A stretch of DNA of 64,000 nucleotides from Streptomyces canus (GCF_030815415.1 NZ_JAUSWW010000001.1:496001-560000); one strand, 5' to 3'. Positions 16,155 to 25,848 are shown, counted from the stretch's first letter. Numbers and translations are program-made. Notes: a model not told the origin generated them from the letters alone.

Positions 16155-17039
16155 ATGCCCAGCCCCAGCCAGGACCCCCGTCCCACGATTCACGTCCCGG
16201 GGACCACCAGTCACACCATCACCCCGCGGGCAGGACACCGCAGCGACGAGGGGACCCTGCGCTACCTCAAGGCGGGCAGCGGCGCGCCCCTGGTCCTGCT
16301 GCACACGGTGCGCACCCAGGCCGAGCACTTCCGGCTCCTCATCCCGCTCATCGCGGACCGGTACACCGTGTACGCCCTCGATCTGCCGGGGATGGGCTAC
16401 TCCGAGATCGTGCCCGGTGCGTCGTACGACGAGCACGCCATGCGCACGGGCGTCGAGCGGCTCCTCACCGAACTCGACCTGCACGACGTGACGTTGGTCG
16501 GGGAGTCCATGGGCGCGGTGCTCGCCCTCACCACCGCGGCCGATCTCCCCGACCGCGTCCGACGCGTCGTCGCGGTGAACACGTACGACTTCCCCGGCGG
16601 GATCGCCCGCTCCAGCCTCCTCGCCCGCGTGGTGATCAGCGGTGTCCTCACACCCGGGGTGGGCACGGTGGTCGCCGGGGTGGAGCCCAAGCCCGTCGTC
16701 CGCAGGATCCTGCAGGGCGGGCTGGTCGACAAGAGCGCACTGCGCGAGGACTACGTGGACGAGCTGCTCCAGGTGGGCCGCCGCCCCGGCTACCCGATCG
16801 TCGCCCGGGGCGTGTACCAGAGCATGCCCAGTCTCATCGCGGCCCGCTCGCGCTACCCCGAGGTGAAGGCTCCCATCCACCTCGTCTACGGCGAGAAGGA
16901 CTGGTCCCGGCCCTCGGACCGGCAGGCCAACAAGCAGCTGCTGCCCGCCGCCGACTTCACGCAGGTGCCGAAGGCCGGCCACTTCATCGCCCTGGAACGG
17001 CCCGAAGTGCTGGCCGACCTGCTCAACGCGGTGGCGTAA
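16155..17039 (+). CDS. Alpha/beta-fold hydrolase
   Basis: The 294-residue cytoplasmic hydrolase starts at ATG 16155 after AGGAG. The fold is complete: oxyanion strand LVLLHTVRTQ near residue 50, nucleophile elbow GESMG near residue 117, the acid in YGEKDWSRP near residue 240 and the catalytic His in KAGHFIALERPE near residue 275. Cap-domain helices lie between. It could be an esterase, epoxide hydrolase-like or haloperoxidase-like enzyme. HTVRTQ replaces the more usual HGxxG. It shares a transcription unit with the SDR gene. Confidence 0.88.
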   Translation: MPSPSQDPRPTIHVPGTTSHTITPRAGHRSDEGTLRYLKAGSGAPLVLLHTVRTQAEHFRLLIPLIADRYTVYALDLPGMGYSEIVPGASYDEHAMRTGVERLLTELDLHDVTLVGESMGAVLALTTAADLPDRVRRVVAVNTYDFPGGIARSSLLARVVISGVLTPGVGTVVAGVEPKPVVRRILQGGLVDKSALREDYVDELLQVGRRPGYPIVARGVYQSMPSLIAARSRYPEVKAPIHLVYGEKDWSRPSDRQANKQLLPAADFTQVPKAGHFIALERPEVLADLLNAVA

Positions 17040-17144
17040 GCGACCCGAGACCGCCGTGGTCACCCTCTTTCGGGGGTGCCGCGTGAGTGGAGACCCGATC
17101 AACCGTGTCTCGCAAAGACGTCGTGGCAGGCAAAGAAGGAGCAC

Positions 17145-17844
17145 ATGACGGAGATACAGATCGAGTTCGACGTACCCGCGGAGATGTGTGACGGCACGGT
17201 GCCGCGCGCGGATGTCTGCCGGCCCGGCGCAGCGGACCGTGGCCGGTCCCCTGCTGAGCAGGCTGGCGTGCGGGAAGCAGATGCCCTGGCGGTCGCACCT
17301 CGATCCCCTGGCGGCGGCTCGGCGTGGCTTCATCGTCGTGCTCCAGGACACCCGCGGCCGGTTCGCCTCCGAAGGCGAGCGGGAGCCGTGGACGCACGAG
17401 GAGAGCGACGGGTACGACACCGTACGGTGGGCTGTCGCCCTTCCCGGCGCGAACGGGTCCGTCGGCATGAACGGCGCCAGCCATTTCGGCAACACGCAGT
17501 GGATGGCGGCGCTGTCCAAGCCGCCGGAGCTGAAGGCGATCGCGCCGATGGTCACGTGGTCCGATCCGGACGGCGGACTGTGGACGCGCGGCGGCGCCAT
17601 CGAGCTCGGCATCACCGCCGACTGGACCCTCTTGATGGGCGCCGATGCGCTGATGCGCCGACACGGCACCGCCCAACCAGTGCGCCGACGCGGATCCCGC
17701 CGTCGGGTGGTGATGACGGTCCTGGCGCTCAGCGGTCTGCGGGACTCATCACCGGACATGTCGAAGTCGTCCGCGCCCGCGGAAGCCACGGCACCACCGG
17801 ATCTTCCACCAGAAGCAACGCACACGGCTCTACCTCCGCTGTGA
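17145..17844 (+). pseudogene. CocE/NonD-type (X-Pro dipeptidyl-peptidase S15) hydrolase, frameshifted and truncated
   Basis: A strong AAGGAG precedes ATG 17145, which opens MTEIQIEFDVPAEM, the normal start of CocE-type serine hydrolases. After ADVCRP near 17220 the homology jumps frame and continues GKQMPW, PLAAARRGFIVVLQDTRG, GYDTVRWAVALPG and the nucleophile region GMNGASHFGNTQWM. Similarity ends near GADALMRRH at about 17660, leaving under 200 residues where relatives have over 500; the acid and His residues are missing. The remaining frame to 17844 is unrelated. This is a dead third gene of the SDR operon. Confidence 0.75.
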
Positions 17845-17982
17845 CCAGCACACCTACGGACCCATGTCCTGACTAGCGGTCTCACTCAGGAAGAGCTACA
17901 CCCGAAGAGGAAAGCCAGAGCGCTTGGCCTGTCGCAGCCGAGTGCCACGGCCCAGATCTTGTGACTGTTGATCGGATCGCCC

Positions 17983-18966
17983 TCAGTCGGAGTGCGTCTC
18001 CTGGACCACGTATCCGCGGCGCTTGTCCACCACGTTGCGCAGTGGCCGGCCCTCGAGGTGCCGGGTGAGGTTGTCGAGGAACACCTCGACGAGCGCCTCC
18101 CGCTCGCTGGTGGTCTCGCCCGCCGTGTGCGGGGAGATCATCACGCCGGGCATGTCCCACAGAGGCGATTCGGCAGGCAGCGGTTCCTGGGCGAACACGT
18201 CAAGGGCCGCGCCGCCGAGCCGTCCGGAGGCGAGGTGGTCGACCAGCGCCTCCTCGTCGACGAGTCCGCCCCGGCCTACGTTGATCAGGCGTGCCCCCGG
18301 CTTCATGGCGGCGAGCACGGGGGCGTCGACCATGCCCCGGGTGCCCTGGGTGAGGGGTGCGGCCAGGACGACGTAGTCCGCTTCCGTCAGGGCGGAGCGC
18401 AGGGTCGTCGCACCGTGGACCGTGCCGAAGTCGGGGTCGTCCGTGCGGGCCTTGCGGCCCGCGCCGCACACCCGCATCCCGACGGCGCGCAGCAGCCGGG
18501 CGATGGCCCGGCCGATCGGCCCCGTGCCCCAGACCAGCACGGTGCGGCCGGTGATGCTGTCACTTGGTCGCGGACGCCACTCGCGGCGCTGCTGGTGCTC
18601 CCAGGTGCCGGGGAAGTCCTTGGCGAGGGCGAGGATCAGGCCGAGGACGTACTCGGCGGTCGGCTGGTCGTACACGCCGCGGGCGTTGGTCAGGACGACG
18701 CCGGGATCGTCCACCAGGGCGGGGAACAGGAAGGAGTCCACGCCCGCGGAGGATGCATGAACCCAGCGGGGTGCCTTTTCCGGGTTGTCGGGCCAGGCCT
18801 CGCGGATGGCCGGGGTGATGGTCACCCACGCCAGGAGGGCGTCGGCACCGGGGAGGAGGTAGGGCAGTTCCTCCTCGGTGGCGTAGACGGTGTCCGCGAG
18901 GCCTTCGATGAGTGCGGTGGCGGGTGGCCGGTTGCCCCGGTAGAGGACGACGAGTCGGTCGGACAT
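17983..18966 (-). CDS. D-2-hydroxyacid dehydrogenase family protein
   Basis: The 327-residue protein has the two-domain architecture of NAD-dependent D-isomer 2-hydroxyacid dehydrogenases. The nucleotide-binding domain holds LVWGTGPIGRAIARLL near residue 145. Later segments carry INVGRGGLVDEEAL with the substrate-binding Arg, the catalytic Glu in LDVFAQEPLP and the catalytic His in ISPHTAG. It would interconvert a 2-keto acid and a D-hydroxy acid in the cytoplasm. It lies one base after the semialdehyde dehydrogenase gene and is the last gene of the amine catabolic operon. Its place in that pathway is not obvious; it may dispose of a keto-acid by-product. Confidence 0.88.
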   Translation of the reverse strand: MSDRLVVLYRGNRPPATALIEGLADTVYATEEELPYLLPGADALLAWVTITPAIREAWPDNPEKAPRWVHASSAGVDSFLFPALVDDPGVVLTNARGVYDQPTAEYVLGLILALAKDFPGTWEHQQRREWRPRPSDSITGRTVLVWGTGPIGRAIARLLRAVGMRVCGAGRKARTDDPDFGTVHGATTLRSALTEADYVVLAAPLTQGTRGMVDAPVLAAMKPGARLINVGRGGLVDEEALVDHLASGRLGGAALDVFAQEPLPAESPLWDMPGVMISPHTAGETTSEREALVEVFLDNLTRHLEGRPLRNVVDKRRGYVVQETHSD

Positions 18967-18967
18967 G

Positions 18968-20419
18968 TCAGGCTCCGACGGGGACGGCTATGTACTTGTA
19001 CTCCAGGAACTCGTCGATGCCGACGCGTCCACCTTCGCGGCCCAGACCGGACTGCTTGACGCCGCCGAAGGGCGCGGCGGGGTTGGAGACCAGTCCGGTG
19101 TTGACGCCGATCATGCCGCTTTCGAGGCGTTCACTGACGCGCAGGGCCCGGTCGAGGTTCTGGGTGAACAGGTAGGCGGCCAGGCCGAATTCGGTGTCGT
19201 TGGCGGCCGCTATGGCCTCGTCCTCGGTCTCGAAGGTACGGATCGCGGCGACCGGGCCGAAGATCTCCGTGTCGATGATCGCCGACTCGGGGGCGATGCC
19301 CGTGAGGACGGTGGGCGGGTAGAAGCAGCCCGGCCCCTCGGGCAGTTCACCGCCGGTCAGGACGGTGGCGCCGCGCTTGACGGCGTCCCGCACCAGGTCG
19401 TGGGCCTTGCTGCGGCCGACGATGTCGATGAGAGGGCCGACGTCGCTGCCGGGTTCGGTGCCGTCGCCGACCTTCAGGGCGGCCATGCGGGCGGCGAGGC
19501 GGGTGGCGAACTCATCGGCGACGGAGGTGTGGACGTAGATGCGGTTGGCTGCGCAGCAGGATTCGCCCATGTTGCGCATCTTGGCGACCATGGTGCCTTC
19601 GATGGCGACGTCGAGGTCGGCGTCGTCGAAGACGATGAGGGGGGCGTTGCCGCCCAGTTCCATGGAGGTGCGGATGACGGTGTCGGCGCACTGGGCCAGC
19701 AGGATCCGGCCGACCTGGGTGGAGCCGGTGAAGGAGAGTTTGCGGATCTGCCCGCCGCGCAGGAGGGGTTCGACGACGCCGGCGGCGTCGGTGGTGGTGA
19801 CGATGTTGAGCACACCGGCCGGTAGACCCGCTTCGGTGAGGATCTCCGCCAGGGCGAGGCTGGTCAGGGGGGTCTGGGGGGCGGGTTTGAGGACGATGGT
19901 GCAGCCGGCGGCGATGGCGGGCCCGATCTTGCGGGTGCCCATGGCCAGGGGGAAGTTCCAGGGGGTGATGAGCAGGCAGGGGCCGACGGGCTGGCGGGTG
20001 ACCAGCAGGCGGTTCCTGCCGTCGGGGGCGGTGGTCAGCCCGCCGTCGATACGGACGGCCTCCTCGGAGAACCAGCGGAAGAACTCCGCGCCGTAGGCGA
20101 CTTCGGCACGCGCCTCGGCCAGGGGTTTGCCCATCTCCAGAGTCATCAGCAGCGCGAGGTCCTCGGTGCGCGCGATGATGATGTCGTAGGCGCGGCGCAG
20201 GATCTCGCTGCGCACCCGGGGCGGAGTGGCGGCCCAGGAGGCCTGCGCGGCGACCGCCGCCTCGACGGCACGCCGGCCGTCGGCGGGAGAGGCGTCGGCG
20301 ACCTGGCACAGTGCCTCGCCGGTGGCCGGGTTGTCGACGGACAGGGTCCGGCCGGACTCGGCGTCCTGCCAGCCACCGCCGATGAAGAGCTGCTTGGGAA
20401 CATCACGGACGACAGTCAT
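18968..20419 (-). CDS. gabD: NAD(P)-dependent succinate-semialdehyde dehydrogenase
   Basis: The 483-residue aldehyde dehydrogenase shows PWNFPLAMGTRKIGPAIAAG for cofactor binding, FTGSTQVGRILL, the general base in ELGGNAP and the catalytic Cys in GESCCAANR near residue 287. It ends with the usual EYKYIAV segment. The sequence is of the GabD type, which oxidises succinate semialdehyde to succinate. Next to a putrescine-type oxidase and a spermidine/putrescine-like transporter, it fits the end of a polyamine-to-succinate route via 4-aminobutyrate, though the needed transaminase is not in the window. A related semialdehyde (4-guanidino or 3-aminopropanal derived) is possible. Confidence 0.85.
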   Translation of the reverse strand: MTVVRDVPKQLFIGGGWQDAESGRTLSVDNPATGEALCQVADASPADGRRAVEAAVAAQASWAATPPRVRSEILRRAYDIIIARTEDLALLMTLEMGKPLAEARAEVAYGAEFFRWFSEEAVRIDGGLTTAPDGRNRLLVTRQPVGPCLLITPWNFPLAMGTRKIGPAIAAGCTIVLKPAPQTPLTSLALAEILTEAGLPAGVLNIVTTTDAAGVVEPLLRGGQIRKLSFTGSTQVGRILLAQCADTVIRTSMELGGNAPLIVFDDADLDVAIEGTMVAKMRNMGESCCAANRIYVHTSVADEFATRLAARMAALKVGDGTEPGSDVGPLIDIVGRSKAHDLVRDAVKRGATVLTGGELPEGPGCFYPPTVLTGIAPESAIIDTEIFGPVAAIRTFETEDEAIAAANDTEFGLAAYLFTQNLDRALRVSERLESGMIGVNTGLVSNPAAPFGGVKQSGLGREGGRVGIDEFLEYKYIAVPVGA

Positions 20420-20462
20420 CGTGGGTATCTCCTTGGATGTGTGGTGAGGGGCTGCCGACCGG

Positions 20463-21743
20463 TCAGCGGATGCGGTCCAGCGTCTTGTAGTAGGCGCCCG
20501 CGAAGGGCAGGAACCAGGCGGTGCCGTTGTAGAAGGGGATGCGGGGCGGGGCCAGGTCGCGGACCGGGCTGACCTCGGGGTGGCCGTCCATCACCTCGGC
20601 CATGACCTGCCCCATGTGCGTGGCCATCTGCACCCCGTGGCCCGCGTATCCCATGGAGTAGTAGACGCCGTCATCGCTCTGCCCGGCGTGCACGATGCGG
20701 TCCATCGCGAATCCGACGGAGCCGCCCCACACGTACTCGACCTTCGTCCGGGCGAGTTGGGGGAAGATCTCGCACATCTCACGGAACAGGACGGCCCCGC
20801 TCTTCTTGTCCGAGGTGGGGTCGGACGGTGCGAAACGGGCACGGCCGCCGAACAGCAGCCGGTTGTCCGGGGTGAGCCGGAAGTAGTGGCAGACCTGGTT
20901 GGAGTCGACGATGAGGCGGGCCTTGGGGATGATGTCCCGGGCGAGGTCCTCGCCGAGCGGCTCGGTCACGACGATGAAGCTGCCCAGGCAGACCTGTCGG
21001 CGGCGCAGCCACGGGAAGTTCTTGTCGGTGTAGGCGTCGGTGGCCATCATGACCTGCCCGGCGCGGATCACACCGCGCTCGGTACTGACCTCGAACCGGC
21101 CCGCGGCGGTACGCCGTACGCCGATGGCCGCGTTGCGCTCGTGGATCTCGACACCGGCGCGCTCGCACGCCTCGGCCATGCCGCGCACGAAGCGGCCGAC
21201 GTGCAGTGCGGCGCTGAACGGGTCGAGCAGGCCGCCGTGGTAGGCATCGGATCCGATCTCGGACCGCAGCTCGGACTTGCCGATCAGAGTCGTCTCGTGC
21301 CCGAAGTACTTGGCCAGGTCGCGCTGTTGGGCCTTCTTGCTCTCGAAGTGGGCGGGGCGGGACGCGACGCCCAGGCGTCCGACGCGGCGGAACTGGCAGT
21401 CGATGGACTCCTCTTTCACGAGCCGCTCGACGGTGTCCACGGCCTCGCCGTAGGAGTTGTAGATCTCGCGGGCCCGCTCCAGTCCGTACCGGCGGATGGC
21501 CTGGCCCACGCCGATCGTGAAACCCAGGTTGGCCATGCCGCCGTTGCGCGCGGAGGCACCGGAGCCGATCTGGCTCTTCTCGACGAGGGTGACGCGGGCG
21601 CCCTTGCGGGCGGAGTGGAGGGCGGTGGACAGACCCGTCAGGCCGGCGCCGACGACCACCAGGTCGGTGTCCTCGGTCAGTGGCTTGCCGGACCGGTCGG
21701 GAAACGCCCCGGCGGTTTCTACCCAGTACGGGATCGTCTTCAT
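20463..21743 (-). CDS. FAD-dependent amine oxidoreductase, PuuB-like
   Basis: The 426-residue DAO-family flavoprotein has its dinucleotide-binding fold at residues 25-60, VVVGAGLTGLSTALHSARKG, followed by GSGASARNGGM, a signature of gamma-glutamylputrescine oxidases. The C-terminal half carries YYSMGYAGHGVQMATHMG, which closes the flavin site. It is expected to oxidise a polyamine or its gamma-glutamyl derivative to an aldehyde, releasing ammonia and hydrogen peroxide. It precedes the semialdehyde dehydrogenase by 43 bp. The window has no glutamyl-polyamine synthetase, so the exact substrate is open. Confidence 0.85.
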   Translation of the reverse strand: MKTIPYWVETAGAFPDRSGKPLTEDTDLVVVGAGLTGLSTALHSARKGARVTLVEKSQIGSGASARNGGMANLGFTIGVGQAIRRYGLERAREIYNSYGEAVDTVERLVKEESIDCQFRRVGRLGVASRPAHFESKKAQQRDLAKYFGHETTLIGKSELRSEIGSDAYHGGLLDPFSAALHVGRFVRGMAEACERAGVEIHERNAAIGVRRTAAGRFEVSTERGVIRAGQVMMATDAYTDKNFPWLRRRQVCLGSFIVVTEPLGEDLARDIIPKARLIVDSNQVCHYFRLTPDNRLLFGGRARFAPSDPTSDKKSGAVLFREMCEIFPQLARTKVEYVWGGSVGFAMDRIVHAGQSDDGVYYSMGYAGHGVQMATHMGQVMAEVMDGHPEVSPVRDLAPPRIPFYNGTAWFLPFAGAYYKTLDRIR

Positions 21744-21852
21744 AACGGGTCTCCTGCGGGAATGTGTTCGGGGAGGGCGCGGCCGGGCACCACCAGGGGC
21801 GGTCCGGCCGACGGCGCTGTCAGCGGTAGGGCGGCCCGTGCCGGTGCGAGGC

Positions 21853-22692
21853 TCAGGTGAGGGGTTCGACGGGCAGGACGTTCTGGCCGCCTCGGTGGCC
21901 GCCGAGTTTGCGGACGAGGGCGACCAGGGCGAGGGCGAGGATGGCCAGGGCGATGAGGACGGCGCTGACGGCGGTGACGGTCGGGTCGACGTCGAACTGC
22001 AGCGCGTTGAAGACCAGGACCGGCAGGGTGCGGGTGTCTGGGGTCGACATGAACTGGGCGATGAAGAACTCGTCGAAGCTGGTGATGAACGAGAACACCG
22101 CGGCGGCGATCAACCCGGGTGTGGCCAGGGGGAAGGTGATGCGCCGGGCGATGGTGAGCCGGCTGGCGCCCATGCTGGCCGCCGCGTCCTCCAGCCGCTC
22201 GTCGATGCCCCGCAGCGTGGAGATCATGATGAGGATGGCGATGGGTGCGGCGAGCACGGTGTGGCCGAGGGCGATGGCCAGCGGGCTGCCGAGCATGCCG
22301 GCCGGTTCGAAGAAGAGAAACAGGCCGAGCGCGATGACCACCTGCGGGATGAGCAGCGGGGCCAGGACCAGCCCGTACACCGCCGTGTGCAGGGGCAGTC
22401 GGCCGCGGGCCAGGGCGGTGGCGGCGGTGGCCCCCAGGATGAGGGAGAACACGGTGGTGAGGGAGGCGATGAGGCTGGACAGGGCGATGGAGGTGGCCCA
22501 GTTGCCGCCGGGCGCGGCCATCTGCTCGTACCAGTGGGTGCTGTACTCCTTCGGCGGGAAGGTGCCGATGCCGTCGGCGCCGAAGGAGGTGACCAGGATG
22601 ATGACGATGGGCATCGCCAGGAACAGCAGGATCGCGGTGGCGCTCAGGGCGCGGCCGATGTGTCCGGCCCGGGTGGCGGGCAGTTCCATCAT
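21853..22692 (-). CDS. Polyamine-type ABC transporter permease (PotC-like)
   Basis: The 279-residue inner-membrane protein has six predicted helices; the EAA loop reads DAAASMGASRLTIARR...FPL near residue 170. The first helix is followed by a FPPKEYSTHWY segment typical of PotC/PotI permeases. The start is the first of two ATG codons at 22692, because it overlaps the preceding permease stop as ATGA. It forms the membrane channel with the PotB-like subunit. Confidence 0.88.
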   Translation of the reverse strand: MMELPATRAGHIGRALSATAILLFLAMPIVIILVTSFGADGIGTFPPKEYSTHWYEQMAAPGGNWATSIALSSLIASLTTVFSLILGATAATALARGRLPLHTAVYGLVLAPLLIPQVVIALGLFLFFEPAGMLGSPLAIALGHTVLAAPIAILIMISTLRGIDERLEDAAASMGASRLTIARRITFPLATPGLIAAAVFSFITSFDEFFIAQFMSTPDTRTLPVLVFNALQFDVDPTVTAVSAVLIALAILALALVALVRKLGGHRGGQNVLPVEPLT

Positions 22693-23591
22693 GAGCTGCT
22701 CCTTCGTGCGTGTGCCTTCTTGCGGCGGAGCTTGGCCAGGCCGAGCACGCCCAGGCCGGCGAAGGTGAGCAGGAGCAGGATGACGCCGAAGGCGGCGGCG
22801 GAGTTCCACTGGTCCTGCTTCATCACCTGCTGGTCGATGAGCGCGGCGACGACGGTCTGCTTGTTGCCGCCCATCAGAGCTGGAGTGATGTAGTAGCCCA
22901 GGCACAGGATGAAGCTGAGCAGCCCCGCGGTGCCGAGCCCGGGCGCGACCAGCGGCAGGTAGATCCTGCGGAAGATGGTGAACCGGCTCGCACCGAAGCC
23001 TGCCGCTGCGGCCAGGAGCCGGCCGTCGACGCCCCGCATCACGCCCTGCAGGACCAGGACGGTGTAGGGCAGCATCACCGAGGTGGTGCCGATGACCACG
23101 CCGGTCTCGTTGTAGAGCAGGGAGTAGGGGGCGCCGGGGGCGTGCACGGAGGTGGCCAGGGTGTTGATGAGGCCGTGTTCACCGAGCATGATGATCCAGC
23201 CGTACGTGCGTACCAGGGCGCTGATGAAGTGCGGCACCACCACGATCAGCATCGCCAGTGCGGCGAAGACGGGCCGCATCCGGGCGATGGCGTGCGCCAG
23301 GACGAAACCCACCAGGAGACTGAGCACCGCGGTCTCCGCGGAGATCCGCAGGGTGGAGAGCAGCACGGAGAAGTTCACGCCGCTGAGGGCGTCGGCGTAC
23401 CAGTGCAGGGTGAAACCGCCGCTGTCACCCTCGAGGCTGAGGGAGAGCACCCCGATGATCGGGTAGACGAACAGCACCAGCAGGAACACCGTGACGGGGA
23501 CGGCGTTGACCAGGGCGATCCGGGAGCGGTGCCCGCGCATCGCGGACGTTTTCACACGCACCTTGCCGGGTGCGAGAGCGGTGCCGGCCAT
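22689..23591 (-). CDS. Polyamine-type ABC transporter permease (PotB-like)
   Basis: The 300-residue permease has a charged cytoplasmic N-terminus (residues 1-28), then six helices. A polar SALVRTYGWIIMLGEHGLIN segment in the middle is typical of PotB-type subunits. The EAA loop is AAAAGFGASRFTIFRR...LPLV near residue 205. It follows the ATPase gene by 3 bp and overlaps the PotC-like gene by 4 bp, indicating translational coupling. Confidence 0.88.
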   Translation of the reverse strand: MAGTALAPGKVRVKTSAMRGHRSRIALVNAVPVTVFLLVLFVYPIIGVLSLSLEGDSGGFTLHWYADALSGVNFSVLLSTLRISAETAVLSLLVGFVLAHAIARMRPVFAALAMLIVVVPHFISALVRTYGWIIMLGEHGLINTLATSVHAPGAPYSLLYNETGVVIGTTSVMLPYTVLVLQGVMRGVDGRLLAAAAGFGASRFTIFRRIYLPLVAPGLGTAGLLSFILCLGYYITPALMGGNKQTVVAALIDQQVMKQDQWNSAAAFGVILLLLTFAGLGVLGLAKLRRKKAHARRSSS

Positions 23592-23594
23592 GGC

Positions 23595-24761
23595 TCACCC
23601 CCCGTCCGTCACGTCGAAGACGCTGACGTCGTCCCGGTCGGCGGTGACACACACCCGCTCGCCGGGACGCGGCGGGACGGCGGCGGTCTCGATCCGCAGC
23701 GGCTGCGTCCCCGGAGCGGCACCGTCCAGGCGGACGGTGATCCGGGTCAGCGAGCCGACGTAGACGGCCGTCTCGACCGTGCCGGAACAGCAGCCCTCCT
23801 CCGCACCGACCAGGCGCAGCTTGCCCGGCCGCACCGCGGCGCGCACGCTCTGTCCGGGCACGCAGGGGTGAGCGCGGGCCGTGAGCACGCCGCCGGTGTC
23901 GAGGCGCACGCGGGTGCAGTCGTCTGCTCCACCGTCCTCGACCTTGCCGGTGAGGAAGTTGGCGGCGCCGAGGAAGTCGGCGACGAAGGGCGTGCGAGGG
24001 CGTTCGAACAGGCCGCGGGGGGTGTCGAACTGCTCAATGCGGCCGTCCTTCATGATGGCGATCCGGTCCGACAGGACCAGCGCCTCCTCCTGATCGTGCG
24101 TCACATAAATGACGGTCAGGCCGAGTTCGCGCTGGATGGACTTGATCTCGGTCTGCATCTGGTCGCGGAGCCTCTTGTCCAGCGCACCCAGCGGTTCGTC
24201 CATCAGCACGATCGGCGGGCGGTAGACCAGGACCCGGCACAGGGCGACGCGCTGCTGCTGACCGCCGGAGAGCTCACGGGGCTTGCGGCCGGCGAACTTC
24301 GACAGCCCCGCCGCCACCAGGGTCTCCCCCACCCGGCGGCGGATCTCCGCCTTGTCCACCCCGCGCAGTTGCAGGGGGAAGGCGACGTTCTCGGCGACGG
24401 TCATGTGCGGGAAGAGCAGGTACTGCTGGAAGACGAAACCGAAGTCCCGCTTGCCCGGATTGAGTTTGGTGATGTCCCGGCCGTCCACTGCGACTGAGCC
24501 GGAGTCGGGCTCGGTGAACCCGGCCAGCATCATCAGCGTGGTCGTCTTGCCGGAACCGGAGGAGCCGAGGAAGGTGACGAACTCACCCGCCGCGATCTCC
24601 ATGTCCACACCGTCCACCACCGTCGTCCCGCCGTAGGACTTCCGCAGCCCCGTCACGGACAGCGACCTGCCCGTCGGTGAGGAGGAGTGAGGGGCCAGGG
24701 CGGCGGCGAAGTCGTCGGCGGACAGCTTCGCGGCGGTCGGGCTCTGGGTCCGCTCAGGCAT
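23595..24761 (-). CDS. Polyamine-type ABC transporter ATP-binding protein (PotA-like)
   Basis: The 388-residue ATPase has all motifs: Walker A GSSGSGKTTT near residue 70, Q-loop FQQYLLF, signature LSGGQQQR, Walker B VLMDEPLGALD and switch His in THDQEEA. The C-terminal 110 residues form the TOBE regulatory domain common to PotA and FbpC types. A short N-terminal extension of about 35 residues precedes the ATPase fold. The start at 24761 overlaps the binding-protein stop by 8 bp. It powers the two permeases encoded next. Confidence 0.9.
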   Translation of the reverse strand: MPERTQSPTAAKLSADDFAAALAPHSSSPTGRSLSVTGLRKSYGGTTVVDGVDMEIAAGEFVTFLGSSGSGKTTTLMMLAGFTEPDSGSVAVDGRDITKLNPGKRDFGFVFQQYLLFPHMTVAENVAFPLQLRGVDKAEIRRRVGETLVAAGLSKFAGRKPRELSGGQQQRVALCRVLVYRPPIVLMDEPLGALDKRLRDQMQTEIKSIQRELGLTVIYVTHDQEEALVLSDRIAIMKDGRIEQFDTPRGLFERPRTPFVADFLGAANFLTGKVEDGGADDCTRVRLDTGGVLTARAHPCVPGQSVRAAVRPGKLRLVGAEEGCCSGTVETAVYVGSLTRITVRLDGAAPGTQPLRIETAAVPPRPGERVCVTADRDDVSVFDVTDGG

Positions 24762-25848
24762 CGGCCCACTCCTGCCAGCGCTTGGTGACGGCGTCACGGT
24801 TCTTGTCCCACCAGGCGGCATCCGCGTCGAACCCGGTCTTGAGGTTCTGCGGCGAGGTCGGCAGCGTGGCGAGGACGTCCTCCGAGAGCAGCTTGGTCGC
24901 CGCCGGGACGACCGGGCCGCCGGTGGGGCTGAGCTTGGCGAACGCCGCCTGCACCTCGGGACGCAGCGAGAAGTCGATCAGCTGGTAGGCCGCGTCCGTG
25001 TTGTCCGCGCCCTTCGGGATGCCCCAGCCGTTGGTCATCCTGCGGGCGCCGTTCCACTGGTAGGCGACCGGCTGCCCCTGCTTGATCAGCTCGTCCGCGC
25101 GGCCGCCCCACAGGGAGGTCATGACGACTTCCTTGCGGCCGAGCAGGACGGCCGGCAGGGCGCCGGTGTTCCAGAACTTCTTCACCTCGCCGCGGATCCG
25201 CGACATCGACGCGAACGCCCGGTCCACATCCAGCGGATACAGCCTGTCCAGCGGCACACCGTCGGCCAGCAGCGCGAACTCCAGCTCCGGCAGGTCGGCC
25301 TCCGCGCTCTGCAGCGAACGGGGGCCGCTGAAGGAATGCGTGTTCCAGAAGTCGGCCCAGCTCTTCGGGGCGCGCTTCAGGCTGTCCGTGCGGTAGGCCA
25401 TCACGCTCGCCCACACGTTCTTGCCGACCGCGTGCGCCGGCAGGTTGTGCTCCGCGATCCCGGCGCCCTTGACACTCTTCAGCCGGTCCTGGTCCACCGG
25501 CTCCAGACACTCCAGCCCCGCCATCTTCTGGAAGTTCAGCAGTGTGTTGTCCATCAGGTCCACCTGCGGACGGCCCTGCTTGACCTGGGCGATGATCTGC
25601 GCCGACTGGTAGTTGACCGTCGTGACCGTGATGCCGGTCTCCTTGGCGAACGGCTCGTAGATCGCCTCGGTCAGGGCGTCGTTGTAGGCGCCACCGCTGT
25701 TGCTGACGACGAGCCGTTTCTTGGAGCCGCCCGAGCCGCGGCTTTCGCTGCTGCCCATGAGGGTGCCGCAGCCGGTCACCACGGTGGCGGCGGCCAGCGC
25801 GCCTGTGGTGCGGAGTACGGTTCTGCGGCCTATCCGGTTGGCTTCCAT
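24754..25848 (-). CDS. Polyamine-type substrate-binding lipoprotein (PotD-like)
   Basis: The 364-residue protein opens MEANRIGRRTVLRTTGALAA, a twin-arginine-like lipoprotein signal ending at lipobox VTGC near residue 27. A Ser/Gly linker and a PotD/PotF-type binding fold follow: VVSNSGGAYNDALTEAIYEP near residue 47, VDLMDNTLLNFQKM and the NGWGIPKGADN segment. It should bind a polyamine or related cation at the cell surface and hand it to the permeases. It is the first gene of the transport unit, 97 bp after the HAD gene. Relatives also bind other small organic cations or modified amino acids. Confidence 0.86.
   Translation of the reverse strand: MEANRIGRRTVLRTTGALAAATVVTGCGTLMGSSESRGSGGSKKRLVVSNSGGAYNDALTEAIYEPFAKETGITVTTVNYQSAQIIAQVKQGRPQVDLMDNTLLNFQKMAGLECLEPVDQDRLKSVKGAGIAEHNLPAHAVGKNVWASVMAYRTDSLKRAPKSWADFWNTHSFSGPRSLQSAEADLPELEFALLADGVPLDRLYPLDVDRAFASMSRIRGEVKKFWNTGALPAVLLGRKEVVMTSLWGGRADELIKQGQPVAYQWNGARRMTNGWGIPKGADNTDAAYQLIDFSLRPEVQAAFAKLSPTGGPVVPAATKLLSEDVLATLPTSPQNLKTGFDADAAWWDKNRDAVTKRWQEWADA

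Noticed and set aside
22710..24497. Plus-strand frame of 595 codons across the transporter genes
   Set aside because: Histidine/glutamine/aspartate-rich shadow of the PotABC-like genes coded on the other strand.
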